In this document: piece after piece, positions 37,545 to 47,464 of the stretch
Numbering within the stretch: the first letter of the stretch is position 1
How the letters are laid out: every line of letters starts with the position of its first letter
NCBI GenBank assembly: GCA_963844055.1
Contig: CAWJMN010000002.1
Location: forward strand, 62,001-126,000
DNA: 64,000 nucleotides
Source: CAWJMN01 sp963844055
Lineage (GTDB): Bacteria > Planctomycetota > Planctomycetia > Pirellulales > Pirellulaceae
Reading direction: 5' to 3'
Program-made: the position numbers and the translations under genes
The notes under the pieces: generated by a model
What the model was told of the DNA's origin: nothing
Database searches by the model: none
The model's input: only the letters and a program-made list of their open reading frames with translations

Positions 37545-39939
37545 CTACTTCGTTTCTGGCCCCTCGCCAGGGTCTGCCAGCATCGTAGCAGTCTTGTCGG
37601 CCGGCAGTTCCTTCGTTGCAACCGGAACCCCCTGCCGAAATTCCATGTCAAACACCCGCCTTTTTGCGAGCTTTTGATCCTGGTGCGGCATCATGGCGTC
37701 CAATTCGAGCCCCCGCTTGGCCAAGATCGCTGCCGTTTCCTTTTCACCCGCCAAATGGGCCAGCCAAGCAGCCTGAACGTATCCCAGCGCACCCGCAGGA
37801 TAACGGCGAATCACCTCGTCAGCCGCTTCGCGTGCCTTGTCTAACCACTTTTGGCTCGGCTGCCGGCGGTAGCAGGTGAGATACCATTCGGCCTGTTGCT
37901 GATAGACGCCCGGAGATGGCGCGGTTACCCGATTCCAATCTTGGACGGCCGTTTCTAAGGCTTCTTCGTTTGCATCACTTGGAGTACGAAGCCACTTCCA
38001 CAATTGCAACTGGGCCATGAACTGTCGCGCTTCGGCATGGTAAGGATCGGCCTGAATCGCCTCTTTCAGAACCGCTTCAATGGCGACTTGGTTTTCACCC
38101 GCTGCCAGTCCTTGTCCGGCCTGCGCCACCAACCCGCGAGCATTCAGCGTCGGCAGATAATCCGTTCGTGCACAAAGCAGGACGCCACACAGCGCCATCG
38201 CCAACAGTCCCCATCGCGGCAGAGGCGATAAATGGACGGCCGAATCGGCCTGTGCATTTTCACTTGGACGAAACGGAACCGAACGGATGACAGCAATTAA
38301 AATACAGCCCACCATCATCACGCCAGGAAATACCAATGCTCCCGCTGCAAGCAAGTTGAATCCCCACACGAGCAGCGTGACAATCATCGCCCAGCCAAGT
38401 TCATCACTTGCTTCCCCTGCTTCCGCATCGGCCGAGGGTTGCAATTTGCTCGTCAGCGTAAAGAACAGCAAAGCCATGCATGGCAGGCCCAACACCAACA
38501 GCCCGACATTTCCTCCCAGCATCCGCGCGGAGAGCGTATAGCCCATGATGAGCGCGTAGCAAGGTTCCCAAGACAAAGCCCACTAACGTTCCCGTCCCAA
38601 ACAACTTTCTCAATGACGAGGAGCCATCTGCGGAACTTGTACCTTGCGAAGTCACTGAGGCCGTAGCTGCAAACCGCAGGATCGAAATCGAAAACAAGAG
38701 CCCCAGCAATGCAGCCAAAATACCGCCCGACGTGGCTAACTCCACCCAAAGATTATGAGGATCTGCAATCATCTCGCTGGCTTGCGGCAATTTATAGGCT
38801 GCGTACTGCGCCTGAAAATTACCAAGGCCAATGCCCCATAGGGGATGGTCCGCCAACATACGACCGCTCGACTGCCAATATTCCAGCCGATAGAGAAGCG
38901 ACTTTGGCGCCTCGGAGAGGACCTCTTTATCAAGGCCACCGGCAGCAACCGCAGCGACGGCTAATCCCAGCCCAGCTGCAGCGACCAAAACAAGGGACCA
39001 CCACTTAAGCCCCTGCCCCAATTTGCTGTAGCCGATCGCCAACAGCCCCAGCCCCATCGCTACCGCCAAATAGGCCGTACGACTTTTGGTTAGCAGCAAG
39101 GTTATCCCCAAAATGCCACACGCCGCCAGCGGTACGATCCCTTGCCACGCGGGGCGTCGGCGAATCCAACGGGAAACCAAGCCCACCAGCAATATCAAGC
39201 TCGGCCCCAATAGGCCAGCAAGGGAATTGGTGAGCGAAAACGTGGCGAGTGGTTCGCGACTTTCCACACGATTGCGAAAGAGCTGGTGCTCTACCGATTG
39301 TGGGTCCGGATCGATGCCGGTCTCTCTACAAATCTGCGTGGGATTGGCTTGAAATTCTGCACGCACCTGCGGAAACGTCACGCCAAACTGATACAGCCCA
39401 TGTACCGCTAATGCCAAAGCCAAACCACATAGGAGAATTAGCAGTGCGCGAGCCTCGACAATGGAACGGATCAAGCGACTGGTTACAATCGTTCCTACTG
39501 CATAGCCCAGCATGAGCCAGATGCCATGCAGCGTGGCACGCGTGTTTCCCACGCCCCATGATCGCAGGCTACTGATCACCATCCACAAAACAAGCGCAGC
39601 CCCTAACCACTCAACCGCTTGAAACTGAAGTCGCTTGCGAGCCTGCTGTTCGGCGACGGAAGGAGGCAACCAAAGCCAACCCGAATAGGCCAATGCCACA
39701 AGCATCCACAGCATCGCGTGCGGTGCAAACGTCCCATCAGAAAGCGTCGCTTCACTCGGAAGAAATGGCGTACTTACCCAAAGAGCAATGCAAGCTGCCA
39801 ACAGCACTTTGCGAAAGCTTTCGCAAGCATCCCCTTCGAAAAGACCTAGCAGCGATCCGCCGCTAGTAACTGCGGGTTGTTCTCGCGAAGCAGAGACACT
39901 CGCCGGCGAACGACTGGCGGAAGAGGATCGCTTAGCCAT
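37545..39939 (-). CDS. O-antigen-ligase-like membrane protein with C-terminal TPRs, frameshifted
   Basis: About 797 residues after repairing one extra base near 38552-38565, where LVGFVLG in one frame passes to LIMGYTLSARMLGGNVG in the next. I start at ATG 39939 (MAKRSSSASRSPAS); a longer frame begins at 40005 inside the preceding gene. The protein has a dozen or so membrane helices. The Wzy_C/ligase loop is seen as LLYRLEYWQSSGRMLADHPLWGIGLGNF and DPHNLWVELATSGG. The last about 170 residues are TPR-like helices (AVLKEAIQADPYHAEARQFMAQL) on the soluble side. This architecture is known in planctomycete and other O-antigen ligases/polymerases that join glycans to lipid A or proteins. It follows the WecA-type transferase gene by 10 bases, so the two probably work in one envelope-glycan pathway. 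Confidence 0.8.
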
Positions 39940-39949
39940 ACGTCGCGTC

Positions 39950-41137
39950 TCACTTCTGTTGCTTAGAAGGGGAATCGATCGATAACTGCGAGGGACTAGC
40001 CTCACGATTTTTGCGACGAGCCGCTGCCTCCAAAATCGCGATTAGCGACAGCACCATTCCCACCAATAGCAAGACGATGACGGCGCCAACAATATCCACA
40101 CGGTGCAGTAGCAACGCCCCTAGTCCACAAGTAGCACTCGTTAAATAGACGGTTAGCACTGCCTGCACCTTGGACATTCCCAAATCGACCAGCCGATGAG
40201 AAAAATGGTTCTTGTCGGCAGCAAAGGGGCTCTTTCCAGCACGCAGGCGAATCAAGATCACGGTCACCATGTCGTACAGCGGAACGGCCATCACCAACAG
40301 CGGCGCCAACACCGCATGCCGAGTAGCAGATTGATAGCTCGTGTACGTGGCCAATAGTGTGGCTGTCGCAATACAAAAACCAATCAGGTATGCGCCTGCA
40401 TCTCCCATAAATATTTTGGCGGGGGGGCGATTGTGCCAAAGGAAACCAAGGATGGAGCCCACCAGCACCAGCAGGAAACCGGCCACAAAAAGTTGCGGGC
40501 CGCGATTTTCTGCATCAGGGGCAACAAGCAGCACCACCGAAAGCATCCCGCACGAAATAACCGCGACGCCGCCCGACAACCCATCCATGTTGTCGAGCAT
40601 ATTGAATGAGTTGATCAGCGCGACAATCCAAAACAGGGTCAGCGTCAGCGTCAGCATCGGAACGGCTACAAACGCAGTCAGCCTGAGTGAGGGAACTTGC
40701 CACAGCGCGATCGCTGCCACACCAAACTGCAGTGCCAGGCGAAGTTGCCATGGAAGGCCACGGCGATCATCGACAAGCCCAACCACCAGAAGCACGCTGG
40801 CTAGTCCCAACAGCCACCAAAGCTTAGCGCTTTGCTGGGCAATGCCGGCGAGGTGAGGCGTTGCAAAACTGGGAAGCTGAGCGAGCCATTCGGGGCGCTG
40901 CTGTACTAGCTGCAGGGCCACGGCCCCTAAAGCAAAAGTACCAATCAGGCCGATCCAAATGCCAACGCCTCCGCCTAACGGCGTAGGACTAGTATGCACT
41001 TTACGAGCGGCATTCGGGCGGTCTACAAATCCCCAGCGTAACGCAAACTTGCGCACGACTGCCGTTCCGATTAGTGAAAGCACTAAGCCGGGAAACACAC
41101 AGGCGATTACAAACAGAACAAGCTGGTTCGAGGACAT
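39950..41137 (-). CDS. polyprenyl-phosphate N-acetylhexosamine-1-phosphate transferase (WecA/MraY family)
   Basis: A membrane enzyme of 395 residues with about ten helices. Family motifs: KVHTSPTPLGGGVGIW in the first cytoplasmic loop, VVGLVDDRRGLPW (the DD motif), NSFNMLDNMDGLSGG and AKIFMGDAGAYLIGF, with DKNHFSHRLVDLG late in the protein. Members transfer a sugar-1-phosphate from a UDP-sugar to undecaprenyl phosphate and start O-antigen, ECA or teichoic-type glycans. HFSHRL, rather than the MraY signature, and the glycan-ligase gene 10 bases downstream point to a WecA-type role. ATG 41137 is used; the codon before is GTG. No other sugar genes are adjacent, so the sugar is unknown. Confidence 0.85.
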   Translation of the reverse strand: MSSNQLVLFVIACVFPGLVLSLIGTAVVRKFALRWGFVDRPNAARKVHTSPTPLGGGVGIWIGLIGTFALGAVALQLVQQRPEWLAQLPSFATPHLAGIAQQSAKLWWLLGLASVLLVVGLVDDRRGLPWQLRLALQFGVAAIALWQVPSLRLTAFVAVPMLTLTLTLFWIVALINSFNMLDNMDGLSGGVAVISCGMLSVVLLVAPDAENRGPQLFVAGFLLVLVGSILGFLWHNRPPAKIFMGDAGAYLIGFCIATATLLATYTSYQSATRHAVLAPLLVMAVPLYDMVTVILIRLRAGKSPFAADKNHFSHRLVDLGMSKVQAVLTVYLTSATCGLGALLLHRVDIVGAVIVLLLVGMVLSLIAILEAAARRKNREASPSQLSIDSPSKQQK

Positions 41138-41194
41138 CACACACTAGGGCCCAAGGAAGCGAAAAGGCACGAGAGAAACCCCGCTGGCGATAGT

Positions 41195-41737
41195 CTACTC
41201 GCTTCGTGTGAGTTGGGCACGCAGATGGCTTCGGCACTGCGAAAAAAAGGCGTGATAATCGGCCCGCTGGTAGTCTGGATAGGTCCAAGGCCGAGAAAGC
41301 CACTTCCCCCCCGAGTGATGCAGCGTCACTTCCGCGAAAATCCCACTATGCAGATAAATGCGGTGGTCGCGATCTTTCGTCGTGGCCAAAACAAGCTTGG
41401 CCTCGGTCAAATAGCCAGGGTCCAGGTTGAGCGGACGCTCTTCGGGATGCGAGGAGCCTTGCTTGTACTCCTCTTCCCATTGATTGCTGGCCAGCTTCCA
41501 CGAAACCAGCTCGGCCGGGTCGGCCAGCTTTTCAAACACCCAAAAGACCTTCTTGAGGTTGGGCCCCATGGAACGCTCGTAGTAGCGAGTCTCTTCATGG
41601 TCGAAAAGCTCGCTGCGAAACAGAAGCTTTCCGAACATTTGCACAGCCCGATCCTCTCCCCAGGCCAAAGCCTCGGGATGACGACTGAACGCGGCGATTA
41701 AAACCATCACCGGCGAATGCGCTAGGATTGAGCCCAA
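41195..41737 (-). CDS. DUF4416 family protein
   Basis: A protein of 180 residues matching DUF4416 end to end: HSPVMVLIAAFSRHPEAL at the start, ETRYYERSMGPNLKKVFWVFEKLADP (about 50-75), LNLDPGYLTEAKLVLATTKDRDHRIYL (about 103-130), IFAEVTLHHSGGKW and RPWTYPDYQRADYHAFFSQCR at the end. The family is widespread, cytoplasmic and of unknown function. The gene starts 16 bases after the stop of the prolyl-tRNA synthetase gene and is followed by the WecA-type gene, so it could be cotranscribed with proS. ATG 41737 fits the family N-terminus. Confidence 0.85.
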   Translation of the reverse strand: MGSILAHSPVMVLIAAFSRHPEALAWGEDRAVQMFGKLLFRSELFDHEETRYYERSMGPNLKKVFWVFEKLADPAELVSWKLASNQWEEEYKQGSSHPEERPLNLDPGYLTEAKLVLATTKDRDHRIYLHSGIFAEVTLHHSGGKWLSRPWTYPDYQRADYHAFFSQCRSHLRAQLTRSE

Positions 41738-41752
41738 GGTCGATTCCTTTGC

Positions 41753-43264
41753 CTAGTAGGCCTTGGCAAAAACGGCCTGCCTGTCGGTGGGCTGGCCGGT
41801 GACAATGCACTTGCCAGGAGTTCGCTTTTGATCGAGTGGCACACAGCGAATCGTGATCTTGTGCTTCTTCATCAGCTCGTCCACTTCCTTGCAATCCACA
41901 AAATGGGCGATGGCAAATCCGCCGTGGATCTCGCGATCATTCTCGTTACTTCCCTTCGGGGTGAAGTAGGCCAAGAATTCATCCAGCGAATCGAAGGTGC
42001 GAGTGTTTTCCTCACGCATCTTCAAGGCACGCTGAAAGAGGTTGTCTTGTATCGCAGTCAAACGCTGAGCAATCGTCGCCACTAGTTCGGTGCGATCAAC
42101 ACCAGCCTTTTCCCCCGTATCGCGACGAGCCAGGAACACACCGTTCTTGGCGATGTCCTTCGGGCCGATCTCCGCACGTAGCGGCACGCCACGCTTGACG
42201 TGATACCAGTTCTTTTCACCGCCACGGATGTCGCGATCATCAATCAAGACGCGAACCTTGCCGTTGGCATAGTCTTGAGCTTCCAATTCCTTTTTGAGGC
42301 TTTCCACATACGGGATGACTTGGCTTCGCTCTTCATCATTGCGATAGATCGGCAGCAATACGACGTGCTTAGGTGCCAAACGTGGAGGAATGACTAGCCC
42401 ATCGTCGTCGCTATGGGTCATGATGAGCGCGCCAACAAGCCGCGTCGAAACACCCCACGAGGTTGTCCAGGCAAACGCTTCTTTGCCATGCTGATCTTGG
42501 AACTTGATCTCTTGCGCCTTGGCAAAATTCTGGCCGAGGAAGTGTGACGTGCCGGCTTGTAGCGCCTTGCGATCTTGCATCATCGCTTCGATCGAATAGG
42601 TGTCGTCGGCGCCGGGAAAGCGCTCGCCCGCTGTCTTTTCACCCTTGATGACCGGGACAGCCATCCAGTTTTCGGCAAAGTCGCCATAGACGTGAAGCAT
42701 CTTCATCGTCTCTTCGCGAGCTTCGGCTTCGGTCGCGTGGGCAGTGTGGCCTTCTTGCCATAGGAATTCGGCCGTACGCAGGAACAACCGGGTACGCATT
42801 TCCCAGCGAACGACATTGGCCCATTGGTTGATCAAAATCGGGAGGTCGCGATACGACTGAACCCACTTGGCATACATCGCGCCAATGATCGTTTCGCTGG
42901 TAGGACGGACGATCAGTGGTTCGTCCAGCGGGCCCGCAGGAACCAACTTGCCATTGGGGCCTGGTTCCAAGCGATGGTGCGTGACAACGGCACACTCCTT
43001 GGCAAAGCCTTCCACATGCTCGGCTTCTTTTTCGAGGAAGCTCATCGGGATGAAGAGCGGGAAGTAGGCGTTCTCGTGCCCGGTGGCCTTGAACATGCCG
43101 TCCAGCACTTGCTGGATGTTTTCCCAAATCGACCAACCCCAAGGCTTGATCACCATGCAACCACGAACCGGAGAGATCTCCGCCAGATCGGCGGCCTTGA
43201 TCACTTCTTGGTACCACTGAGGATAGTCTTGTTCACGCGTAGGTTGGATTGCGGTCTTGGCCAT
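41753..43264 (-). CDS. proS: prolyl-tRNA synthetase, archaeal-like (type 3)
   Basis: A protein of 503 residues that charges tRNA-Pro with proline. The ATG at 43264 (MAKTAIQPTREQDYPQWY) is the true start; the open frame runs 24 codons further without family match. Class II synthetase motifs are clear: RPTSETIIGAMYAKWVQSYRDLP, then RTRLFLRTAEFLWQEGHTAH (motif 2), GVSTRLVGALIMTHSDDDGL (motif 3 region), the anticodon-binding domain with KVRVLIDDRD, and the C-terminal half with GGEKNWYHVKRGVP and KCIVTGQPT. The length and the lack of an inserted editing domain put it in the archaeal/eukaryote-like ProRS type, which many bacteria also have. A housekeeping gene, in a row with DUF4416. Confidence 0.95.
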   Translation of the reverse strand: MAKTAIQPTREQDYPQWYQEVIKAADLAEISPVRGCMVIKPWGWSIWENIQQVLDGMFKATGHENAYFPLFIPMSFLEKEAEHVEGFAKECAVVTHHRLEPGPNGKLVPAGPLDEPLIVRPTSETIIGAMYAKWVQSYRDLPILINQWANVVRWEMRTRLFLRTAEFLWQEGHTAHATEAEAREETMKMLHVYGDFAENWMAVPVIKGEKTAGERFPGADDTYSIEAMMQDRKALQAGTSHFLGQNFAKAQEIKFQDQHGKEAFAWTTSWGVSTRLVGALIMTHSDDDGLVIPPRLAPKHVVLLPIYRNDEERSQVIPYVESLKKELEAQDYANGKVRVLIDDRDIRGGEKNWYHVKRGVPLRAEIGPKDIAKNGVFLARRDTGEKAGVDRTELVATIAQRLTAIQDNLFQRALKMREENTRTFDSLDEFLAYFTPKGSNENDREIHGGFAIAHFVDCKEVDELMKKHKITIRCVPLDQKRTPGKCIVTGQPTDRQAVFAKAY

Positions 43265-43450
43265 AGTAAATACAGGATGCGGCAATGCCGTAGAAACGAA
43301 GGGACGAAGCAAAGAACCCGTACACTTTGCAAGCAAACTGCCGGAGAGCCAGATTCTAAGGTTCCTGTCCTGATCGAGGAAGGGGAACCAGGGGCTACCC
43401 GTATCCCCTTCGGGATAGAAAATCGGCTTTTTACGGCCTGGCTAGCTCGA

Positions 43451-44983
43451 TTAGGGATGCTCCCATTTCACCACCCAGGGGTCTTTCGTACGGGCCTGAA
43501 AGTCGCGTAGCTTTTGCTGTAGCGCTTTGAGCGTGTCTACATGTTCGGGCGCGTTTGCCAGGTTTCTGGACTCTGTCGGGTCGAATTCCAGATCAAAAAG
43601 TTCCCACTCGGGGCGATGAATGTACTGCGAGACGGTTCGATTGCCGTACCGAGCCTCGCCACCTCCTTGGCGAGCCCGATCACGCAAGAGGGTTTCCTGC
43701 CATGTAGCGGACTCGTACAAATCACTTGCAAAGGGGAATGGCGTACCGCTGGCAATATTCCAAATGAGCTTGAACTTTGGCGTTTGGATCGTCCGCATGG
43801 GATAGTACATCGTCACCTCGTGGAAGGTGTGCGAGTGATAACATTCGTTCCAGCCCTCGGGCGACGTTTGCATGGCTGCGGCCTTCCAAGAGCGGCCATG
43901 CATGGCGGGCAACGGTTCGCTGCCGCCGGTAAAGTCGAGAATGGTTGGAGCGAGATCCGCATGGGTGACCATCGCATCGCAAGTACGCCCTTCCGTCTGT
44001 CCGGGATAACAGGCAATTAGCGGTAGGTGCAGCCCGCTGTTGTAATGGGTCGTTTTGGCATTGGGCCACGGGGGACCATTATCGCTGGTAAAGAGGATCA
44101 AGGTATTTTCCAGCTTGCCGGTAGCACGTAGCAAATCCACAAGCCGTCCGACGCCATCATCGACACGCGAAATCGACTGATAATATTGCGCCAGCTCTTC
44201 ACGACAGGTTTGAGTATCGGGCAAAAAGTACGGGACCGGAACTTCCTGGGGTGAATAGACCTTGGCCCCTTCAGCAGGAGGTGATGAATTGCCGAACTTG
44301 TCGATAAACAACTCACTGGCGGATGTAGGGCGTTTCAACAGGTCACTGGGAAAGCCCTCTTTGCCGCGAGGCTGCGCCGCAATACGAGAAAACTGTTTGT
44401 CTGCGGGGGGACCGCTTCGATGGGGATCGACGGGGCAAAAATAAAGGAAGAAGGGCTGTTCGCTGGGAGCCTTCAAAAATTCTTCGCAGGCATTGGCCAT
44501 CGTCGTGGGATTGCGACTATCTGCCTTGATCGTTTCGCCAAACTTAAAGACCGAAGGGGGTGAAACGTGCAACTTGCCGACGTTGGCCGTGCGATACCCT
44601 CGGGCCTCTAGCAGCGAGGGAAGTCCTTTCATCTTGGCGTAGGCAGCGAAATGATGCACATCATGCTCTAGCCCTAACTGGCCATTAGCATGGTTTTGCA
44701 AGCCCGTCAGAATGACGCTTCGACTAGGGCTACAAGAGGCGGTTGTGCAAAACGCTCGCGTGAAGCGTGTGCCCCGCTTGGAGAGCGCATCAATATGCGG
44801 AGTCTTTACCACCGAGTCGCCATAGCAGCCGAGCTGCAATCCCAAATCATCGGCGACGATCAGGACGACGTTCGGCGCGGCACCTTGTGCACCGCTACCA
44901 AACAACTGGAAAGATATCGCAACTGCCAAGCAGGCAATCGCAAGCCGGTAATACCAAGCTAGTCGAGTCGGCATGAAGAGCAT
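43451..44983 (-). CDS. sulfatase, family S1, secreted
   Basis: A protein of 510 residues with a signal peptide (LAIACLAVAISFQLFGSGAQGA). The sulfatase signature CSPSR (Cys84) is the site converted to formylglycine, followed by SVILTG. Metal ligands are in VADDLG (Asp45, Asp46) and LFTSDNGPP. VGKLHVSPP, followed by the DPHRSGPP loop, resembles the N-sulfoglucosamine sulfohydrolase (heparan N-sulfatase, S1 subfamily 8) line. Planctomycetes use large sets of such enzymes to desulfate algal polysaccharides in the periplasm or at the cell surface. A second ATG at 44974 is possible. No sulfatase-maturing enzyme is adjacent. Substrate assignment is inference. Confidence 0.9.
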   Translation of the reverse strand: MLFMPTRLAWYYRLAIACLAVAISFQLFGSGAQGAAPNVVLIVADDLGLQLGCYGDSVVKTPHIDALSKRGTRFTRAFCTTASCSPSRSVILTGLQNHANGQLGLEHDVHHFAAYAKMKGLPSLLEARGYRTANVGKLHVSPPSVFKFGETIKADSRNPTTMANACEEFLKAPSEQPFFLYFCPVDPHRSGPPADKQFSRIAAQPRGKEGFPSDLLKRPTSASELFIDKFGNSSPPAEGAKVYSPQEVPVPYFLPDTQTCREELAQYYQSISRVDDGVGRLVDLLRATGKLENTLILFTSDNGPPWPNAKTTHYNSGLHLPLIACYPGQTEGRTCDAMVTHADLAPTILDFTGGSEPLPAMHGRSWKAAAMQTSPEGWNECYHSHTFHEVTMYYPMRTIQTPKFKLIWNIASGTPFPFASDLYESATWQETLLRDRARQGGGEARYGNRTVSQYIHRPEWELFDLEFDPTESRNLANAPEHVDTLKALQQKLRDFQARTKDPWVVKWEHP

Positions 44984-45078
44984 CCCTATCTGGAGAGTAG
45001 ACCAAGCAGGCTTCTACCTGATCTTCTCGCAGTCCAGAAAGTGCCTGTCAAGTCGAGGGAGACTCTTTCCGCAAAGGA

Positions 45079-45834
45079 TCATGCTTCGCCAAGCCCCAAA
45101 AGCTGAGCGATTCGCTCATCACGCAGGGTATTGGCAACAAACTGGGCCCCGGTGAAATCGTGATGGTGGCTATGGTCACCCGGAACGGCAATCGCCTTCG
45201 TTCCAGCCGCCACGGCAGCACGCAGGCCATTTTGACTATCTTCTAGGACCACCATTTGATCCGGCCGTACACCATGCTGCCCCGCTGCAGTCAGGTAGAT
45301 TTCCGGATGGGGCTTCCCTTGTTTGACGCTCTCGGCCGTGAGGAAAAAGTCAAAGCGATGGGTCAAATCGAATCGAGAGAGCAACCAGTCGACATACTTT
45401 CGGCCGCTGCTGGTCGCGATCGCCTTGGGGATCCCCGCCGCTTCGACGCGGCCCAACAACTCAAGCGCGCCAGGCATCATGGCGGCATCCACTTCCAGGA
45501 TCTTCAAGAAGATCACTTCGCACTCATCCGCCAAGCCCTCGATCGAGTCCTTCAAATCGTGATAGTCGATCATGATCTGCAGCGCGATCGGCCCGGGCCG
45601 ACCCATCATCTGCGACACGAGGTCAGCGGTGTAACGTTTACCACGCCGGCGGAGCACTTCGTCTAACACGCGGGGATAGAGTTGTTCCGTATTGAACAGC
45701 AAGCCATCCATGTCAAAGGCGATGGCTTGAATCGGGTGGTCCGTTCGTTTGGCAGCGTTCACGAAGCTAACAATCCCCGCTAAAGGAAAAAAATCCGTTC
45801 TCGACAAGGAAGCTTGCCCCTTGTCGCACGACAC
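45079..45834 (-). CDS. HAD-superfamily phosphatase, beta-phosphoglucomutase-like
   Basis: Up to 251 residues. HAD motif I is AFDMDGLLFNTE (Asp nucleophile and DxD), motif II ATSSGRKYV, motif III the Lys in ESVKQGKPHPEIY, and motif IV VVLEDSQNGLRAA. The helical cap between motifs I and II is of subfamily I, so the protein belongs with beta-phosphoglucomutase and small-sugar-phosphate phosphatases. Two GTG starts are possible: 45834, preceded by AGGA at a good distance but adding about 24 atypical residues, and 45762, nearer the family N-terminus. It sits upstream of the sulfatase in the same direction (95-base gap) and is divergent from the DUF3754 gene. Confidence 0.85.
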   Translation of the reverse strand: MSCDKGQASLSRTDFFPLAGIVSFVNAAKRTDHPIQAIAFDMDGLLFNTEQLYPRVLDEVLRRRGKRYTADLVSQMMGRPGPIALQIMIDYHDLKDSIEGLADECEVIFLKILEVDAAMMPGALELLGRVEAAGIPKAIATSSGRKYVDWLLSRFDLTHRFDFFLTAESVKQGKPHPEIYLTAAGQHGVRPDQMVVLEDSQNGLRAAVAAGTKAIAVPGDHSHHHDFTGAQFVANTLRDERIAQLLGLGEA

Positions 45835-45884
45835 TTCGATCCTACCCGGATAAGGCGATTTTCAACAGGTGGTAGCAGACCCCT

Positions 45885-45937
45885 GCTGAGCGGCTTTCGC
45901 TCAGCCCTCAGGAGGCCGGTTCTGGCTTTACACCGGC
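45885..45937 (+). other. two strong hairpins in the leader of the DUF3754 gene
   Basis: GCTGAGCG-GCTTT-CGCTCAGC (45885-45905, perfect 8-bp stem) is followed by GCCGGT / ACCGGC (45915-45937). A shorter AGCAG/CTGCT pairing overlaps the left arm of the first and could compete with it. They lie 73-125 bases before the ATG of the plus-strand gene, in the divergent intergenic region. I match them to no known riboswitch. Confidence 0.45.
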
Positions 45938-46009
45938 GGACGAGAGTGGTAACTACCCCGTTTGGATTGAAGTTGGGCAGGCCGAATCATGTGAGGCAGC
46001 GACATTGCC

Positions 46010-47440
46010 ATGGCAGAACAAGCATCTCTGGGACACTTCATACCGCTGCGAAAGCGCGAGTTGATGGATGTCCTTACGCGCGAAGCCGATCTAAATCCGG
46101 CTGAACAGGGACAGTTCGAACAACTCTGCCAGATGATCGATTCCAGCATCCACTTTCACTATCACAAACGGCTGGAAAACCTGCGCGATGCTTATGCGGC
46201 TTATGATCCCGATGCCGAGGAGCGGCCGTTAACGACCTCTACGGTAAATCCCGAAGTCGACGAGCAGGAATCCGGGCGAGTCTTTGCAGAGTTTGACTCG
46301 CTGATGACCCGCGCCAACTTTCGCCGCCTCACTCGCGAAGAGATCGTGCAGGCAATCTCTGGCGCATCGCTACTAGGCATTAAGCTAAAGACAAACTTTC
46401 AGGTGTTTGAACGCCTTGAGGTATACGCGCGGGGAAGTCGCGCTCGCGTGATGCGGCGGAAGAACATCGCCAAAGGAATGCGGTCCGAAGAGGTTGCCAT
46501 TCCTATTTACGAACGACTTGCCGTCATCTTGCGAATGAAGCCGGAGGAAGTCGGGGCAACCACCAGCGCCGTTGGTACCTCTACCCAAGACCTGCTTCCT
46601 GCCGATAGTTCACAGCGTCGCCCGATTGTGATGAAGCTGTTCAAAAACATCCCACAAGGGGATGTGGAGATGCTGCTGCCGGGAACGCGGATTGAAATGT
46701 CGCTGCTTGACCAAGGGCGAATCTGGCTTCCTACGCTGTCCGGCCTGGGGATGACCGCCTACAAGCTGTTTCAAGGGGCGGTGGTTGTTGCCTTTGCCAG
46801 CCTTTACGGCCTGTTTGTATTCTTGGGACTGGTTGGAGGTGCTATCGGATATGGCGTGAGCGCCTTCTTTGGATACTCCAACACCAAGAATCGCTACCAT
46901 CTCAACCTCACCCGCAGCCTGTACTTTCAAAGTTTGGACAACAATGCCGGCGTGATCATGCGACTTTTGGATGAGGCTGAGGCGCAGGAATTCCGCGAGG
47001 CAGTGCTGGCTTACTGGCTGTTATGGCAACAAGGAAATGGCGACGGAGGTTGGCACGCCGAACAGATCGACTTGGCGGCCGAAGAGTTTTTGCAGCACCG
47101 CTGCAAGATCAAGGTCGACTTTGAAGTTCACGATGCCCTTGAAAAACTAGAGCAGGCCAACTTGGTCCACCGTACGAGTGATGGTCGCTATGTGGCTGTG
47201 GGGATGCAGGCGGCGATTTCAGAACTCGATCGTCAGTGGGACACTGCCTATCAAGCGAGTGAGTCTACTTCGCACGAATCCATCGAATCTCCTTTGCTCC
47301 AAGTGGCAAGTGAGCCCCCTGCCCCGCTGACGCTGTATGTTCCTGCGGAAGAGCGTTCCGAGGAAATGCCAGACACGACAAGCGTTCCTAGTGCTGCTCC
47401 TTCTCGAAGGAACTTCCTCAAGATCTTACAGGCGGCTTAG
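46010..47440 (+). CDS. DUF3754 (TMEM143-like) membrane protein
   Basis: A protein of 476 residues. Residues 1-230 are soluble: FIPLRKRELMDVL, FDSLMTRANFRRLTREEI and the family core VMKLFKNIPQGDVEMLLPGTRIEM. These match the DUF3754/TMEM143 family, known from bacteria, plants and mitochondria but not functionally defined. One or two membrane helices follow (AYKLFQGAVVVAFASLYGLFVFLGLVGGAIGYG, about 245-285), then a helical soluble part with AYWLLWQQ. The final residues read PSRRNFLKIL, which looks exactly like a Tat signal core but is at the wrong end of the protein. The start fits the family N-terminus. Confidence 0.75.
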   Translation: MAEQASLGHFIPLRKRELMDVLTREADLNPAEQGQFEQLCQMIDSSIHFHYHKRLENLRDAYAAYDPDAEERPLTTSTVNPEVDEQESGRVFAEFDSLMTRANFRRLTREEIVQAISGASLLGIKLKTNFQVFERLEVYARGSRARVMRRKNIAKGMRSEEVAIPIYERLAVILRMKPEEVGATTSAVGTSTQDLLPADSSQRRPIVMKLFKNIPQGDVEMLLPGTRIEMSLLDQGRIWLPTLSGLGMTAYKLFQGAVVVAFASLYGLFVFLGLVGGAIGYGVSAFFGYSNTKNRYHLNLTRSLYFQSLDNNAGVIMRLLDEAEAQEFREAVLAYWLLWQQGNGDGGWHAEQIDLAAEEFLQHRCKIKVDFEVHDALEKLEQANLVHRTSDGRYVAVGMQAAISELDRQWDTAYQASESTSHESIESPLLQVASEPPAPLTLYVPAEERSEEMPDTTSVPSAAPSRRNFLKILQAA

Positions 47441-47464
47441 CACGCCGCAGCAAGTAAACCTGCT

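Noticed and set aside
43402..43417. TATCCC/GGGATA hairpin after the sulfatase gene
   Set aside because: A 6-bp stem without a T-run on either strand is too weak to call a terminator.
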